Shown here: one piece after another, positions 17,067 to 26,491 of the stretch
Layout: every line of letters starts with the position of its first letter
How positions within the stretch are numbered: the first letter of the stretch is position 1
NCBI RefSeq assembly: GCF_021044935.1
Contig: NZ_JAJNMP010000004.1
Span: forward strand, 434,001 to 498,000
Direction: 5' to 3'
DNA: 64,000 bases
Source: Agromyces cavernae
GTDB taxonomy: Bacteria > Actinomycetota > Actinomycetes > Actinomycetales > Microbacteriaceae
Notes under the pieces: generated by a model
The model's input: only the letters and a program-made list of their open reading frames with translations
Told to the model about the DNA's origin: nothing
Databases searched by the model: none
Program-made: the position numbers and the translations under genes

Positions 17067-18188
17067 CTAGAGCACGTCGCTCGAGCCGCCGAGCCGCAGT
17101 GCGTCGACGACCGCCTTGACGCGCTGGGCGTGCTCGCTCGTGGTGACGAGGAGCGCGTCGGGTGTGTCCACCACGACGATATCGTGCACGCCGATGAGGC
17201 TGATGACCCGTTTCGACCGGCTCACGACGATGCCGCTCGAGGCGTCGGCGAGCACTCGCGCGTTCTCGCCGAGTATCGCGAGCTCGCCCGACCGTCCCGC
17301 GGTGTTGAGCTTCGCGAGCGAGGCGAAGTCGCCCACGTCGTCCCACTGGAAGTGGCCCCGGGTGACGGCGAGTCGGCCGGCGGCCGCAGCCGGCTCGGCG
17401 ACCGAGTAATCGATGGCGATCTTCTCGAGTCCCGGCCAGATGCGGTCGACGGCCGGGCCGCGCGTCGCCGGGTCGTCCCAGGCGGCCGCGAGCTCGACGA
17501 GCCCGGCGTGCAGGTCGGGCTTGTTGCGGGCGATCTCGGCGAGCAGCGTGTCGGCTCGGGCGATGAACATCCCCGCGTTCCAGAGGTGCCGTCCTCCGGC
17601 GAGGTAGCGCTTGGCCGTCTCGAGGTCGGGCTTCTCGACGAAGCTCGACACGGCCTCGGCGTGTTCGGCGCCTGTGATGTCGAGCGCCTCGCCGCACTCG
17701 ATGTAGCCGAACCCGACCGCGGGCTCGGTCGGGGTGATGCCGATCGTCGCGATGTATCCGGCGCCGGCGGCGGCGACCGCCTCGGCGACGGCCTGCCGGA
17801 AGAGCGCAGCGCCGGAGATCACGTGGTCGGCGGCGAAGGAGCCGATGATCACCCCCGGCTCGCGGCGCTCGAGGATCGCAGCGGCGAGGCCGATCGCGGC
17901 CGTCGAGTCGCGCGGCTCGCTCTCGAGCACGATGTTGGCGTCGCTCAGACCGGGGAGCTGGGCTTCGACCGCGGCGCGATGCGCACGGCCGGTGACGACC
18001 ATGATGCGCTGCTCGCCCGAGAGCGGGGCGAGCCGGTCCCACGTGTCCTTCAGCAGGGTCTGCCCGGAGCCGGTCAGGTCGTGCAGGAACTTCGGCGCGT
18101 CGGCGCGTGAGAGCGGCCAGAGCCGGGAGCCGACACCGCCCGCGGGGATGACCGCGTAGAACCGGTCGAGAGGCTGGTCCAGATGCAT
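17067..18188 (-). CDS. manC: Mannose-1-phosphate guanylyltransferase
   Basis: Makes GDP-mannose from mannose-1-phosphate and GTP for glycan and glycolipid synthesis. The 373-residue nucleotidyltransferase has the signature 'IPAGGVGSRLWPLSR' (14-28) and 'DAPKFLHDL' (substrate lysine region). Later landmarks are 'GYIECGEAL', 'FVEKPDLETA' and 'WNAGMFI'. There is no C-terminal isomerase domain, so it is monofunctional. A TATCCT hexamer 6 nt before the ATG, with no ribosome site, indicates a leaderless mRNA. It is divergent from sdhC. Confidence 0.93.
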   Translation of the reverse strand: MHLDQPLDRFYAVIPAGGVGSRLWPLSRADAPKFLHDLTGSGQTLLKDTWDRLAPLSGEQRIMVVTGRAHRAAVEAQLPGLSDANIVLESEPRDSTAAIGLAAAILERREPGVIIGSFAADHVISGAALFRQAVAEAVAAAGAGYIATIGITPTEPAVGFGYIECGEALDITGAEHAEAVSSFVEKPDLETAKRYLAGGRHLWNAGMFIARADTLLAEIARNKPDLHAGLVELAAAWDDPATRGPAVDRIWPGLEKIAIDYSVAEPAAAAGRLAVTRGHFQWDDVGDFASLAKLNTAGRSGELAILGENARVLADASSGIVVSRSKRVISLIGVHDIVVVDTPDALLVTTSEHAQRVKAVVDALRLGGSSDVL

Positions 18189-18251
18189 CCGCTCAGGATA
18201 GCGGGCGGCGGTGAGCGGCAGTCGCTCGGCGGATGTCTCGACGTCAAGACA

Positions 18252-18295
18252 TTAGGCAGACCTAAGGGGCGCGTCTTCGACCGTCGGACTACACT
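18252..18295 (+). promoter_or_regulatory. sdhCDAB promoter with a DtxR/IdeR-like iron box
   Basis: TTAGGCAGACCTAA (18252-18265) has perfect TTAGG/CCTAA arms and matches the 3' part of the DtxR/IdeR 19-mer consensus; the full alignment from 18247 gives 13 of 19. A TACACT -10 lies at 18290-18295, placing the box near -43, at the edge of the -35. Iron control of succinate dehydrogenase would fit an enzyme with three Fe-S clusters and heme. Direction of regulation is unknown. Confidence 0.5.
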
Positions 18296-18364
18296 CGGGA
18301 TCGGGCCGCTGCGCCCCAGGATGCCCGCATGCTCGGGCACGTTCCATCCCAGGGAGGGTTGTTC

Positions 18365-18787
18365 ATGCCAGAGAACTCGGCAGGAACCCTGGCCACACCC
18401 GCGAAGCCGGCGAGAGAGAAGCCGGGCGGCACGCTCTACCGCGGTCGCGAGGGCATGTGGTCATGGGTGCTGCACCGCATCACCGGTGTCGCCATCTTCT
18501 TCTTCCTGCTCGTGCACATCCTCGACACGGCCCTCGTCCGCGTGAGCCCCGAGGCGTACAACGCGGTGATCGGCACCTACCAGACACCCATCATGGGCCT
18601 CGGCGAGGTCGCGCTCGTCGGAGCCATCGTGTTCCACGCCTTCAACGGGCTGCGCATCATCCTCGTCGACTTCTGGTCGTGGGCCACGCGCAATCAGAAG
18701 GTGCTGTTCTACATCGTCGTCGCGCTGTGGATCATTACGATGCTCGCGTTCACGCCGCGGCACCTCATCAACGTCTTCAGCCACTAA
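18365..18787 (+). CDS. sdhC: Succinate dehydrogenase cytochrome b556 subunit
   Basis: Membrane anchor subunit of complex II that helps bind heme b and quinone. The 140-residue protein has a short basic head and three predicted helices. The conserved 'SWVLHRITGVAIFFFLLVHILD' (in two parts) contains the quinone-site Ser/Arg region and a candidate heme His; 'IVFHAFNGLRIIL' holds a second His. The ATG at 18365 is preceded by GGGAGGGTTGTTC; a start 36 nt upstream lacks such a site. First gene of sdhCDAB. Confidence 0.92.
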   Translation: MPENSAGTLATPAKPAREKPGGTLYRGREGMWSWVLHRITGVAIFFFLLVHILDTALVRVSPEAYNAVIGTYQTPIMGLGEVALVGAIVFHAFNGLRIILVDFWSWATRNQKVLFYIVVALWIITMLAFTPRHLINVFSH

Positions 18788-18797
18788 GGGTCGCGAC

Positions 18798-19250
18798 ATG
18801 ACTGACACCATCGAAGCCCCCCGCAGCCCTGCGCGGCCCGCGCGCAAGCGCGGCACCAACTGGGAGAAGTGGGGCTGGATCTACATGCGCGCGTCGGGCG
18901 TCGTGCTCATCGTGCTCATCTTCGGCCACCTGTTCATGAACCTCCTGGTCGGCGACGGCGTGAGCGCCATCGACTTCGGCTTCGTCGCCGGCAAGTGGGC
19001 CGACCCGTTCTGGCAGTGGTGGGACGTGCTGATGCTCTGGCTGGCGCTCATCCACGGCACCAACGGCATGCGCACGATCGTGAACGACTACACGAACCCC
19101 GGCGCCGTGCAGAAGGTACTGAAGGGCGCCCTGTTCGCCGCCGCCGCGGTGCTCATCGTGCTCGGCACGCTCGTCGTCTTCACCTTCGACCCGTGCCCTC
19201 CCGTCGCAGCCGACGCGGCCGACCTGCTCCCCTCGTTCTGTTCCGCATAG
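18798..19250 (+). CDS. sdhD: Succinate dehydrogenase hydrophobic membrane anchor subunit
   Basis: Second membrane anchor of complex II, 150 residues with three helices. '[22 protein letters not shown]' (in two parts) and '[17 protein letters not shown]' carry the Arg/His positions expected for quinone and heme contacts. It lies 10 nt after sdhC and 7 nt before sdhA. The C-terminal tail contains two Cys (in 'FDPCPPV' and 'LLPSFCSA'), not a known requirement of the family. Confidence 0.9.
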   Translation: MTDTIEAPRSPARPARKRGTNWEKWGWIYMRASGVVLIVLIFGHLFMNLLVGDGVSAIDFGFVAGKWADPFWQWWDVLMLWLALIHGTNGMRTIVNDYTNPGAVQKVLKGALFAAAAVLIVLGTLVVFTFDPCPPVAADAADLLPSFCSA

Positions 19251-19257
19251 GAGATCC

Positions 19258-21066
19258 GTGAACACCCAGACCGCCGACGCCGAGACCCAGATCATCGACG
19301 GCGTCCACCACCACCAGTTCGACATCGTCATCGTGGGCGCCGGCGGCGCCGGCATGCGTGCGGCGATCGAGGCAGGCCCCGGCGCGAAGACCGCGGTGAT
19401 CTCGAAGCTGTACCCCACCCGGTCGCACACCGGTGCGGCGCAGGGCGGTATGGCCGCGGCACTCGCCAACGTCGAGGAGGACAGCTGGGAGTGGCACACC
19501 TTCGACACCGTCAAGGGCGGCGACTACCTCGTCGACCAGGACGCGGCTGAGATCCTCGCGAAAGAGGCGATCGACGCGGTCATCGACCTCGAGAACATGG
19601 GCCTGCCCTTCAACCGCACCCCCGAGGGCAAGATCGATCAGCGCCGCTTCGGCGGCCACACGCGCGACCATGGCAAGGCGCCCGTTCGCCGTGCCTGCTA
19701 CGCGGCCGACCGCACGGGCCACATGATCCTGCAGACCCTGTTCCAGAACTGCGTGAAGCTCGGAATCAACTTCTTCAACGAGTACTACGTGCTCGACCTC
19801 GTGATGACCGAGGTCGACGGCGTGCGGAAGCCTTCGGGCGTCGTCGCCTACGACCTCGCATCGGGCGAGCTGCACGTCTTCCAGGCGAAGGCCGTGATCT
19901 TCGCCACGGGCGGTTTCGGCAAGATCTACAAGACCACCTCGAATGCGCACACGCTCACCGGCGACGGCGTCGGCATCATCTGGCGCAAGGGCCTCCCGCT
20001 CGAGGACATGGAGTTCTTCCAGTTCCACCCCACGGGGCTCGCCGGCCTCGGCATCCTGCTCACCGAGGGCGCGCGAGGCGAGGGCGCCATCCTGCGCAAC
20101 GCCTCGGGCGAGCGCTTCATGGAACGCTACGCCCCCACCATCAAAGACCTCGCGCCGCGCGACATCGTCGCCCGGTGCATGGTGAAAGAGGTGGCCGAGG
20201 GCCGAGGCGCCGGCCCGCACAAGGACTACGTCTACCTCGACTGCACGCACCTCGGCGCCGAGGTGCTCGAGACGAAGCTCCCCGACATCACCGAGTTCGC
20301 GCGCACGTACCTCGGCGTCGACCCGGTCTTCGAGCCGGTGCCGGTGATGCCGACGGCGCACTACGCCATGGGCGGCATCCCCACGAACAACAAGGCCGAG
20401 GTGCTCAGCGACAACACCACGGTCGTTCCCGGCCTCTATGCGGCGGGCGAGTGCGCGTGCGTCTCGGTGCACGGCTCGAACCGCCTCGGCACGAACTCGC
20501 TGCTCGACATCAACGTCTTCGGCAAGCGCGCGGGCAACAACGCGGTCGAGTACGTCAAGACGGTCGACTTCACTCCCCTGCCCGACGACCCCGCCGGCGC
20601 CGTGCGCGACCTGCTCGCGCAGCTGCGCGGCTCGAACGGCACCGAGCGCATCGCCGCGATCCGCAAGGAGCTGCAGGACGAGATGGACCGCAGCGCCCAG
20701 GTGTTCCGCACCGACGAGTCGCTCGCCCACGTCACGCAGGTCATCGCCTCACTGCGCGAGCGCTACCGGAACATCGCGGTGCACGACAAGGGCAAGCGGT
20801 TCAACACCGACCTGCTCGAGGCGGTCGAGCTCGGGTTCCTGCTCGACCTCGCCGAGGTCGTCGTGTTCTCGGCGCGCAATCGCAGAGAGAGCCGCGGCGG
20901 CCACATGCGCGACGATTTCCCCGACCGCGACGACGCCAACTACATGCAGCACACGATGGCCTACCTCTCGGGTGACGCGCACTCGTCCGATGCGGCCGAC
21001 CACATCCGGCTCGATTGGAAGCCGGTCGTCGTGACGCGCTACCAGCCGATGGAGAGGAAGTACTGA
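19258..21066 (+). CDS. sdhA: Succinate dehydrogenase flavoprotein subunit
   Basis: Catalytic FAD subunit that oxidises succinate to fumarate. It has 602 residues. The dinucleotide motif is '[13 protein letters not shown]' (25-36). The covalent-FAD site is '[12 protein letters not shown]' with His57. The dicarboxylate site regions are '[19 protein letters not shown]' and '[20 protein letters not shown]'. The C-terminal '[20 protein letters not shown]' provides further catalytic Arg residues. The start is a GTG at 19258 after AGGAGATCC. One base separates its stop from the sdhB start codon. Confidence 0.97.
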   Translation: MNTQTADAETQIIDGVHHHQFDIVIVGAGGAGMRAAIEAGPGAKTAVISKLYPTRSHTGAAQGGMAAALANVEEDSWEWHTFDTVKGGDYLVDQDAAEILAKEAIDAVIDLENMGLPFNRTPEGKIDQRRFGGHTRDHGKAPVRRACYAADRTGHMILQTLFQNCVKLGINFFNEYYVLDLVMTEVDGVRKPSGVVAYDLASGELHVFQAKAVIFATGGFGKIYKTTSNAHTLTGDGVGIIWRKGLPLEDMEFFQFHPTGLAGLGILLTEGARGEGAILRNASGERFMERYAPTIKDLAPRDIVARCMVKEVAEGRGAGPHKDYVYLDCTHLGAEVLETKLPDITEFARTYLGVDPVFEPVPVMPTAHYAMGGIPTNNKAEVLSDNTTVVPGLYAAGECACVSVHGSNRLGTNSLLDINVFGKRAGNNAVEYVKTVDFTPLPDDPAGAVRDLLAQLRGSNGTERIAAIRKELQDEMDRSAQVFRTDESLAHVTQVIASLRERYRNIAVHDKGKRFNTDLLEAVELGFLLDLAEVVVFSARNRRESRGGHMRDDFPDRDDANYMQHTMAYLSGDAHSSDAADHIRLDWKPVVVTRYQPMERKY

Positions 21067-21067
21067 C

Positions 21068-21829
21068 GTGAGCACTGCAACGCTCGAGCAGCCGCCGGCC
21101 GCGGAGGCCGCAATCCAGTCGTTCACGGTCACCTTCCTGATCCGGCGATTCGACCCCGATGTCGACACCGAGCCGCGCTGGCAGGACTTCGACGTCGAGA
21201 TGTACGCCACCGACCGCGTGCTCGACGCGCTGCACAAGATCAAGTGGGAGCAGGACGGCTCGCTCACGTTCCGCCGTTCGTGCGCGCACGGCATCTGCGG
21301 CTCCGATGCGATGCGCATCAACGGCCGCAACCGGCTGGCCTGCAAGACGCTCATCAAGGACCTCGACATCTCGAAGCCCATCTACGTGGAGGCGATCAAG
21401 GGCCTGCCGCTCGAGAAGGACCTCATCGTCGACATGGAGCCGTTCTTCGCGAGCTTCCGCGAAGTGCAGCCGTTCCTGGTCTCGAACAGCACGCCTGAGC
21501 CCGGCAAGGAGCGCGTGCAGTCGGTCGCCGAGCGTGCCCGCTTCGACGACACCACGAAGTGCATCCTCTGTGCCGCGTGCACCTCCTCGTGCCCCGTGTT
21601 CTGGACCGACGGCCAGTACTTCGGCCCCGCCGCGATCGTGAACGCGCACCGCTTCATCTTCGACTCGCGCGACGACAACGCCCAGACGCGCCTCGACATC
21701 CTCAACGACGCCGAGGGCGTGTGGCGCTGCCGCACGACCTTCAACTGCACCGACGCCTGCCCGCGCGGCATCGAGGTCACGAAGGCGATCGCCGAGGTCA
21801 AGCAGGCCGTCATGCGCGGCAAGCCGTAG
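21068..21829 (+). CDS. sdhB: Succinate dehydrogenase iron-sulfur subunit
   Basis: Electron-transfer subunit of complex II with three Fe-S clusters, 253 residues. The [2Fe-2S] site 'RRSCAHGICGSDAM' has C72, C77, Asp80 in the third ligand position and C92, an accepted natural variant. The [4Fe-4S]/[3Fe-4S] ligands lie in 'CILCAACTSSCP' and 'CRTTFNCTDACPRGI'. The GTG start at 21068 directly follows the sdhA stop. Last sdh gene. Confidence 0.96.
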   Translation: MSTATLEQPPAAEAAIQSFTVTFLIRRFDPDVDTEPRWQDFDVEMYATDRVLDALHKIKWEQDGSLTFRRSCAHGICGSDAMRINGRNRLACKTLIKDLDISKPIYVEAIKGLPLEKDLIVDMEPFFASFREVQPFLVSNSTPEPGKERVQSVAERARFDDTTKCILCAACTSSCPVFWTDGQYFGPAAIVNAHRFIFDSRDDNAQTRLDILNDAEGVWRCRTTFNCTDACPRGIEVTKAIAEVKQAVMRGKP

Positions 21830-21856
21830 GGTTCCGCGCTCGGCGAGAGGGGCAGC

Positions 21857-23137
21857 GTGAGCGAGCGCACGGGGAGCCGTTCCGGCGACCACGGTCGCCC
21901 GCTCGACGTGCCCCCCGCGACATCCGGCGCACCGCATGACGGCGGCGAGGTGAGCACGTCGGCCAGGGAGCGGTTCGACGCGTTCACCGAGCCCATCCGC
22001 GAGCGCTTCGAGGAGCCGATCAGCACGGTCGGCACGATCACGCAGAAGACGCTCGCACTGTTCCCGGTTCGCGTGTGGCGGCACTTCCTGTACCAGAACG
22101 GGTTCATCCTCTCCTCGGGGCTCAGCTACCAGGCGCTCTTCGCGATCTTCGCGGCGCTGTACGTGGTGCTCGCGGTCGCGGGCATCTGGCTCACCGGCAA
22201 CCCCGCGACCCTCGACGCGTTCGTGACACTCCTCAATACCTATGCGCCGGGGCTCATCGGCCCGAGCGGTGTGCTCACGACCGAGGAGCTCACCGAGATC
22301 GCCACCCAGAGCACGAGCCTCTTCGGCTGGACCGGCGCCGTCGCCCTCGCCGGCCTGATCTGGACCGCCATCGCGTGGATCACGTACGCGCGAACCGCCG
22401 TGCGCAGCATCTTCGGCCTGCCGAAGGACATGAGGGCCTATGTGCTGCTGAAGGCGCGGGATCTCCTCGCGGGGTTGGCGTTCGGCTCGATCCTCCTGGT
22501 CGCCACGGGCCTGTCGGTCGCGACGACGTCGTTCCTCGACTGGTTGCTCGGACTCTTCGGGATCGACAGCGACTCGGGCTGGTCCGACCTCCTCGTGCAG
22601 GCCGGTGCGTTCCTCGTCGTGTTCGCGATCGACACGCTCGCCCTCGCCGTCATGTTCCGGTTCCTCTCGGGGGCGGCCATGCCCTGGCGGCGCGTGTGGG
22701 TCGGCTCGCTGCTGGGTTCGGCGGCACTGTCGGTGCTGCAGCTGCTCGGAGGGTTCCTGCTCGGGCGGGCGTCGACGAACCCGCTGCTCGCGACGTTCGC
22801 CGTGTTCATCGGAATGCTGCTCTGGTTCCGCATCACGAGCATCATCATCCTCGTCGCGGCGAGCTGGATCGCCGTCGAGGCCGCCGACGCCCATGAGTCG
22901 CTGCGCAAGGTGACGCCCGAGCAGCTTGCCGCCGAGCAGCTCGAGCGCGAGCAGGAGGCGCTCGTCACGGCGGCGCGCGTGCGTGTTCGCGAGGCGACCG
23001 CCGACGTGGCCGCCGCGAACTGGATGGGGCGGTTCGCGGCCAAGCGCCGCCTCGACCGCGCCGAATCCGAGCTCGCCGAGCTCGAGGCATCCGCCCCTCG
23101 TGAAGCGACGCGAAAGCACGTCGGAGGCCTCCCCTAG
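21857..23137 (+). CDS. YihY/BrkB family membrane protein
   Basis: Polytopic inner-membrane protein of the YihY/virulence-factor-BrkB family, whose biochemical role is unsettled. The 426-residue protein has a charged, Ser/Pro-rich N-terminus (~1-60), about six helices and a coiled, Arg/Glu-rich cytoplasmic C-terminus after residue 350. Family landmarks are 'FILSSGLSYQALFAIFAAL' and 'PWRRVWVGSLLGSAALSVLQ'. The GTG at 21857 follows GAGAGGGGCAGC. It sits 27 nt after sdhB, but no functional link is implied. Its stop overlaps the -10 of the exonuclease gene. Confidence 0.88.
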   Translation: MSERTGSRSGDHGRPLDVPPATSGAPHDGGEVSTSARERFDAFTEPIRERFEEPISTVGTITQKTLALFPVRVWRHFLYQNGFILSSGLSYQALFAIFAALYVVLAVAGIWLTGNPATLDAFVTLLNTYAPGLIGPSGVLTTEELTEIATQSTSLFGWTGAVALAGLIWTAIAWITYARTAVRSIFGLPKDMRAYVLLKARDLLAGLAFGSILLVATGLSVATTSFLDWLLGLFGIDSDSGWSDLLVQAGAFLVVFAIDTLALAVMFRFLSGAAMPWRRVWVGSLLGSAALSVLQLLGGFLLGRASTNPLLATFAVFIGMLLWFRITSIIILVAASWIAVEAADAHESLRKVTPEQLAAEQLEREQEALVTAARVRVREATADVAAANWMGRFAAKRRLDRAESELAELEASAPREATRKHVGGLP

Positions 23138-23147
23138 GATCGAATGC

Positions 23148-23987
23148 ATGCCCTCTGCGAAGCCCCTCCGTCTCGCCAGCGTCAACGTCAACGGGGTGCG
23201 CGCCTCGTTCCGCAAGGGCATGGGCGAGTGGCTGGCCGCTCGCGACGTCGACATCCTCGCCATGCAAGAGGTGCGCGCGTCGATCGAAGACCTCCAGGGG
23301 CTGCTCGGTGACGACTGGGACATCCTGCACGATCCCGCGACCGCGAAGGGCCGCGCCGGCGTCGCGATCGCGAGCCGCAACCGCGCACACATCCACCGGG
23401 TCGAACTCGGCGCCCCCGACTTCGACAGCGCCGGCCGTTGGCTCGAGGCCGACTACGAGGTCGGCGGGCGGGTCCTCACTGTCGTCTCGGCGTACGTGCA
23501 CTCCGGTGAAGACGGCACGCCGAAGCAGGTCGAGAAGTACCGATTCCTCGATGCGATGGAAGAGCGGATGCCCCGGCTCGTCGAGCACTCCGAGCTCGCG
23601 GTCATCGTCGGCGACCTGAACGTCGGCCACCGCACGCTCGACATCAAGAACTGGAAGGGCAACGTCAAGAAGGCCGGCTTCCTGCCGCGCGAGCGCGAGT
23701 ACTTCGACCGGTTCGTTGGTGCTGAAGACGCACCCGACTACAACGCCGGCGCGGGCCTCGGCTGGGTCGACGTGGGCCGCCGGGCAGCCGGCGAGGTTCC
23801 CGGCCCCTACACGTGGTGGTCGATGCGCGGCAAGGCGTTCGACACCGACACCGGGTGGCGCATCGACTACCACCTGGCGTCGCCGGCACTCGCCGCGACC
23901 GTCACGTCGTACACGGTCGACCGAGCCGCGGCCTACGACGAGCGATGGTCCGACCACTCCCCGGTCGTCGTCGACTACGCCATCTGA
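23148..23987 (+). CDS. xth: Exodeoxyribonuclease III / AP endonuclease
   Basis: Mg-dependent DNA repair nuclease of the exonuclease III type, acting on abasic sites and 3' ends. The 279-residue protein has the expected active-site series: 'ASVNVNGVRA' (Asn), 'MQEVRA' (metal Glu), 'GDLNVGH' (Asp/Asn), 'DYHLAS' and 'WSDHSPV' (catalytic Asp-His). TAGGAT (23135-23140) lies 7 nt before the ATG at 23148, indicating a leaderless transcript. Longer upstream readings only run through the BrkB gene. Confidence 0.94.
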   Translation: MPSAKPLRLASVNVNGVRASFRKGMGEWLAARDVDILAMQEVRASIEDLQGLLGDDWDILHDPATAKGRAGVAIASRNRAHIHRVELGAPDFDSAGRWLEADYEVGGRVLTVVSAYVHSGEDGTPKQVEKYRFLDAMEERMPRLVEHSELAVIVGDLNVGHRTLDIKNWKGNVKKAGFLPREREYFDRFVGAEDAPDYNAGAGLGWVDVGRRAAGEVPGPYTWWSMRGKAFDTDTGWRIDYHLASPALAATVTSYTVDRAAAYDERWSDHSPVVVDYAI

Positions 23988-24008
23988 CCATTCCTCCCAC
24001 GCATTTAG

Positions 24009-25031
<1,023 letters not shown>

Positions 25032-25032
25032 C

Positions 25033-25611
25033 ATGATGCCGGTGACCCTGCGCACAGCGCGACTCGTGCTCGACCTGCCAGTCGAACGCGACATCGAGCT
25101 GGTCACTCACTACTGCCAGGACCCGCTCTTCGAGCGATTTCTCACGACACCGTGGCCGTACACCGAGCAGCATGCGCGCGGTTTCCTCACCGAGTACGTC
25201 CCCGCCGCGTGGGAGTCCGGGTCCGAACTGACCTGGGCCCTCCGCACCGCCGAAGGCGGGCCGCTCATCGGCGTGATCAGCTTGCGCTCCGAGCGCGGCG
25301 AGCTCGGATTCTGGCTCGGCGCCGAGCACCGCGGTTCGGCCTACATGGCCGAGGCGACGAACGCCGTGTGCGAGTGGGCACTCGACGGCGGCCTGCGCGG
25401 CCTCGAGGTCGTCGTCTGGCGGGCGAACGAAGGCAACCTCGCGTCGACGATGGTGGCGCGCGCAGCGGGATTCCGCCGCACGACGCCCGTCGATTCTACC
25501 GTTCCCGGGCGCGACGGCGCTCCCCTGCCGGGCTGGTGCGCCGAGCGCGGAGCCGTCGTCGACGCCGATGCGTACGCGAGCTGGGAACCGATCCTCGGGA
25601 GCACGCGATGA
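25033..25611 (+). CDS. GNAT family N-acetyltransferase (RimJ/RimL-like)
   Basis: Acetyl-CoA-dependent transferase of the RimJ/RimL/YdaF subgroup, 192 residues. The start 'LRTARLVLDLPVERDIELV' and core 'GVISLRS...GELGFWLGAEHRGSAYMAEAT' match that group, including the pyrophosphate-binding 'HRGSAYM' loop. 'ANEGNLASTMVARAAGF' is the conserved 'N-x-x-S-x-x-V-x-x-x-x-GF' segment. The substrate is unknown. It overlaps the HAD gene by 4 nt (ATGA), suggesting co-translation. A second ATG lies one codon downstream. Confidence 0.88.
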   Translation: MMPVTLRTARLVLDLPVERDIELVTHYCQDPLFERFLTTPWPYTEQHARGFLTEYVPAAWESGSELTWALRTAEGGPLIGVISLRSERGELGFWLGAEHRGSAYMAEATNAVCEWALDGGLRGLEVVVWRANEGNLASTMVARAAGFRRTTPVDSTVPGRDGAPLPGWCAERGAVVDADAYASWEPILGSTR

Positions 25612-26354
25612 CCGTCGCGGGGTCGCCGATCGTGCTGTTCGACCTCGACGACACCCTCATGGCACACCACGCCGCGGTCGACGCGGGCATCGCGCTGCAT
25701 ATGGCCGAACGGGCATACGAGGCCGAGCGCGCCACTGCACAGCAGCTCTGGCACGACCTCGAAGAAGAGCATTACCACGCCTACCTTGCGGGCCGGCTGA
25801 CCTTCGAAGGCCAGCGCCGGGCGCGGGCTCGCGAATTCGCGCTCGCGCACGGTGAAGAGCTCGACGAACTCGCCGCTGGCGCATGGTTCGCCCGCTACTT
25901 CGAGCGCTATCGCGAGTCGTGGTCGCTGCACGACGACGCGCTGCCGGCTCTCGACGCCATCCACGAGGCGCTGCAGGGTGTGCGGTTCGGCATCATCACG
26001 AATGGCGAGCTCGGCTTCCAGCGGGCGAAGCTCGAGCGACTCGGGATTCTCGACCGGTTCGCCCACGTCATCGCCTCGGGCGATGTCGGCATCACGAAGC
26101 CCGATCCCGCCATCTTCGAGTCGGCGGTCGCGCGCTTCGAGGCCGACTCACCGGTCACCGCCGCAGCCTACGTCGGCGACCGGCTCGTCACCGACGCCGT
26201 CGGAGCAGGCGCGGCGGGAATCCTGGGCGTGTGGCTGAATCGCACGGGCGCAGCAATGGCCGACGACGAAGCGGCGTCGGCGTCGTCGGTCGGCGTCGTC
26301 GAGATCTCTTCGCTCACCGAGCTCGCACCGCTGCTCGCCGCACGCTTCGCCTGA
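25608..26354 (+). CDS. HAD-superfamily hydrolase
   Basis: Phosphatase of the haloacid-dehalogenase fold, 248 residues. Motif I is 'LFDLDDTLMAHH' (nucleophile D12 and acid D14), motif II is in 'GIITNGELGFQ', the motif III lysine is in 'GDVGITKPDPAIFES', and motif IV is 'YVGDRLVTDAVGAGAAG'. A helical cap lies between motifs I and II, so it is subclass I, of the YjjG/pyrimidine-5'-nucleotidase-like type. The substrate is not determinable. It is followed by a GC-rich simple repeat and a bidirectional terminator. Confidence 0.88.
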   Translation: MTVAGSPIVLFDLDDTLMAHHAAVDAGIALHMAERAYEAERATAQQLWHDLEEEHYHAYLAGRLTFEGQRRARAREFALAHGEELDELAAGAWFARYFERYRESWSLHDDALPALDAIHEALQGVRFGIITNGELGFQRAKLERLGILDRFAHVIASGDVGITKPDPAIFESAVARFEADSPVTAAAYVGDRLVTDAVGAGAAGILGVWLNRTGAAMADDEAASASSVGVVEISSLTELAPLLAARFA

Positions 26355-26402
26355 GCGGCGCGGCGCCGCGGCGCCGCGCCGCGACGCGACGCGACGCGAC
26401 GC
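26355..26402. repeat. GC-only inverted stretch and (GCGAC)4 tandem repeat
   Basis: After the HAD stop, a C/G-only quasi-palindrome (26355-26382) runs into four tandem GCGAC pentamers (26381-26402). It is noncoding spacer between convergent genes. Pentamer number is likely to vary by slippage. Confidence 0.7.
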
Positions 26403-26432
26403 AACCGCTGCGCGGCGCGCCACGACACGAGA

Positions 26433-26466
26433 ACGGGCCGGGCGCACCCCCATGCGCCCGACCCGT
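26433..26466. terminator. Bidirectional terminator between the HAD gene and glpK
   Basis: ACGGG-c-CGGGCGCA (26433-26446), loop CCCCCA, TGCGCCCG-a-CCCGT (26453-26466): an 8-bp perfect inner stem and 5-bp outer stem with one mismatch. It lies in the gap where the rightward HAD operon meets leftward glpK. Confidence 0.75.
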
Positions 26467-26491
26467 CGTCCCACCGTACCTGCGGTGAGGC

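Noticed and set aside
20801-23392. 863-residue minus-strand frame opposite sdhA-sdhB-BrkB
   Set aside because: Covers three real genes with intact motifs; its product is charged low-complexity sequence.
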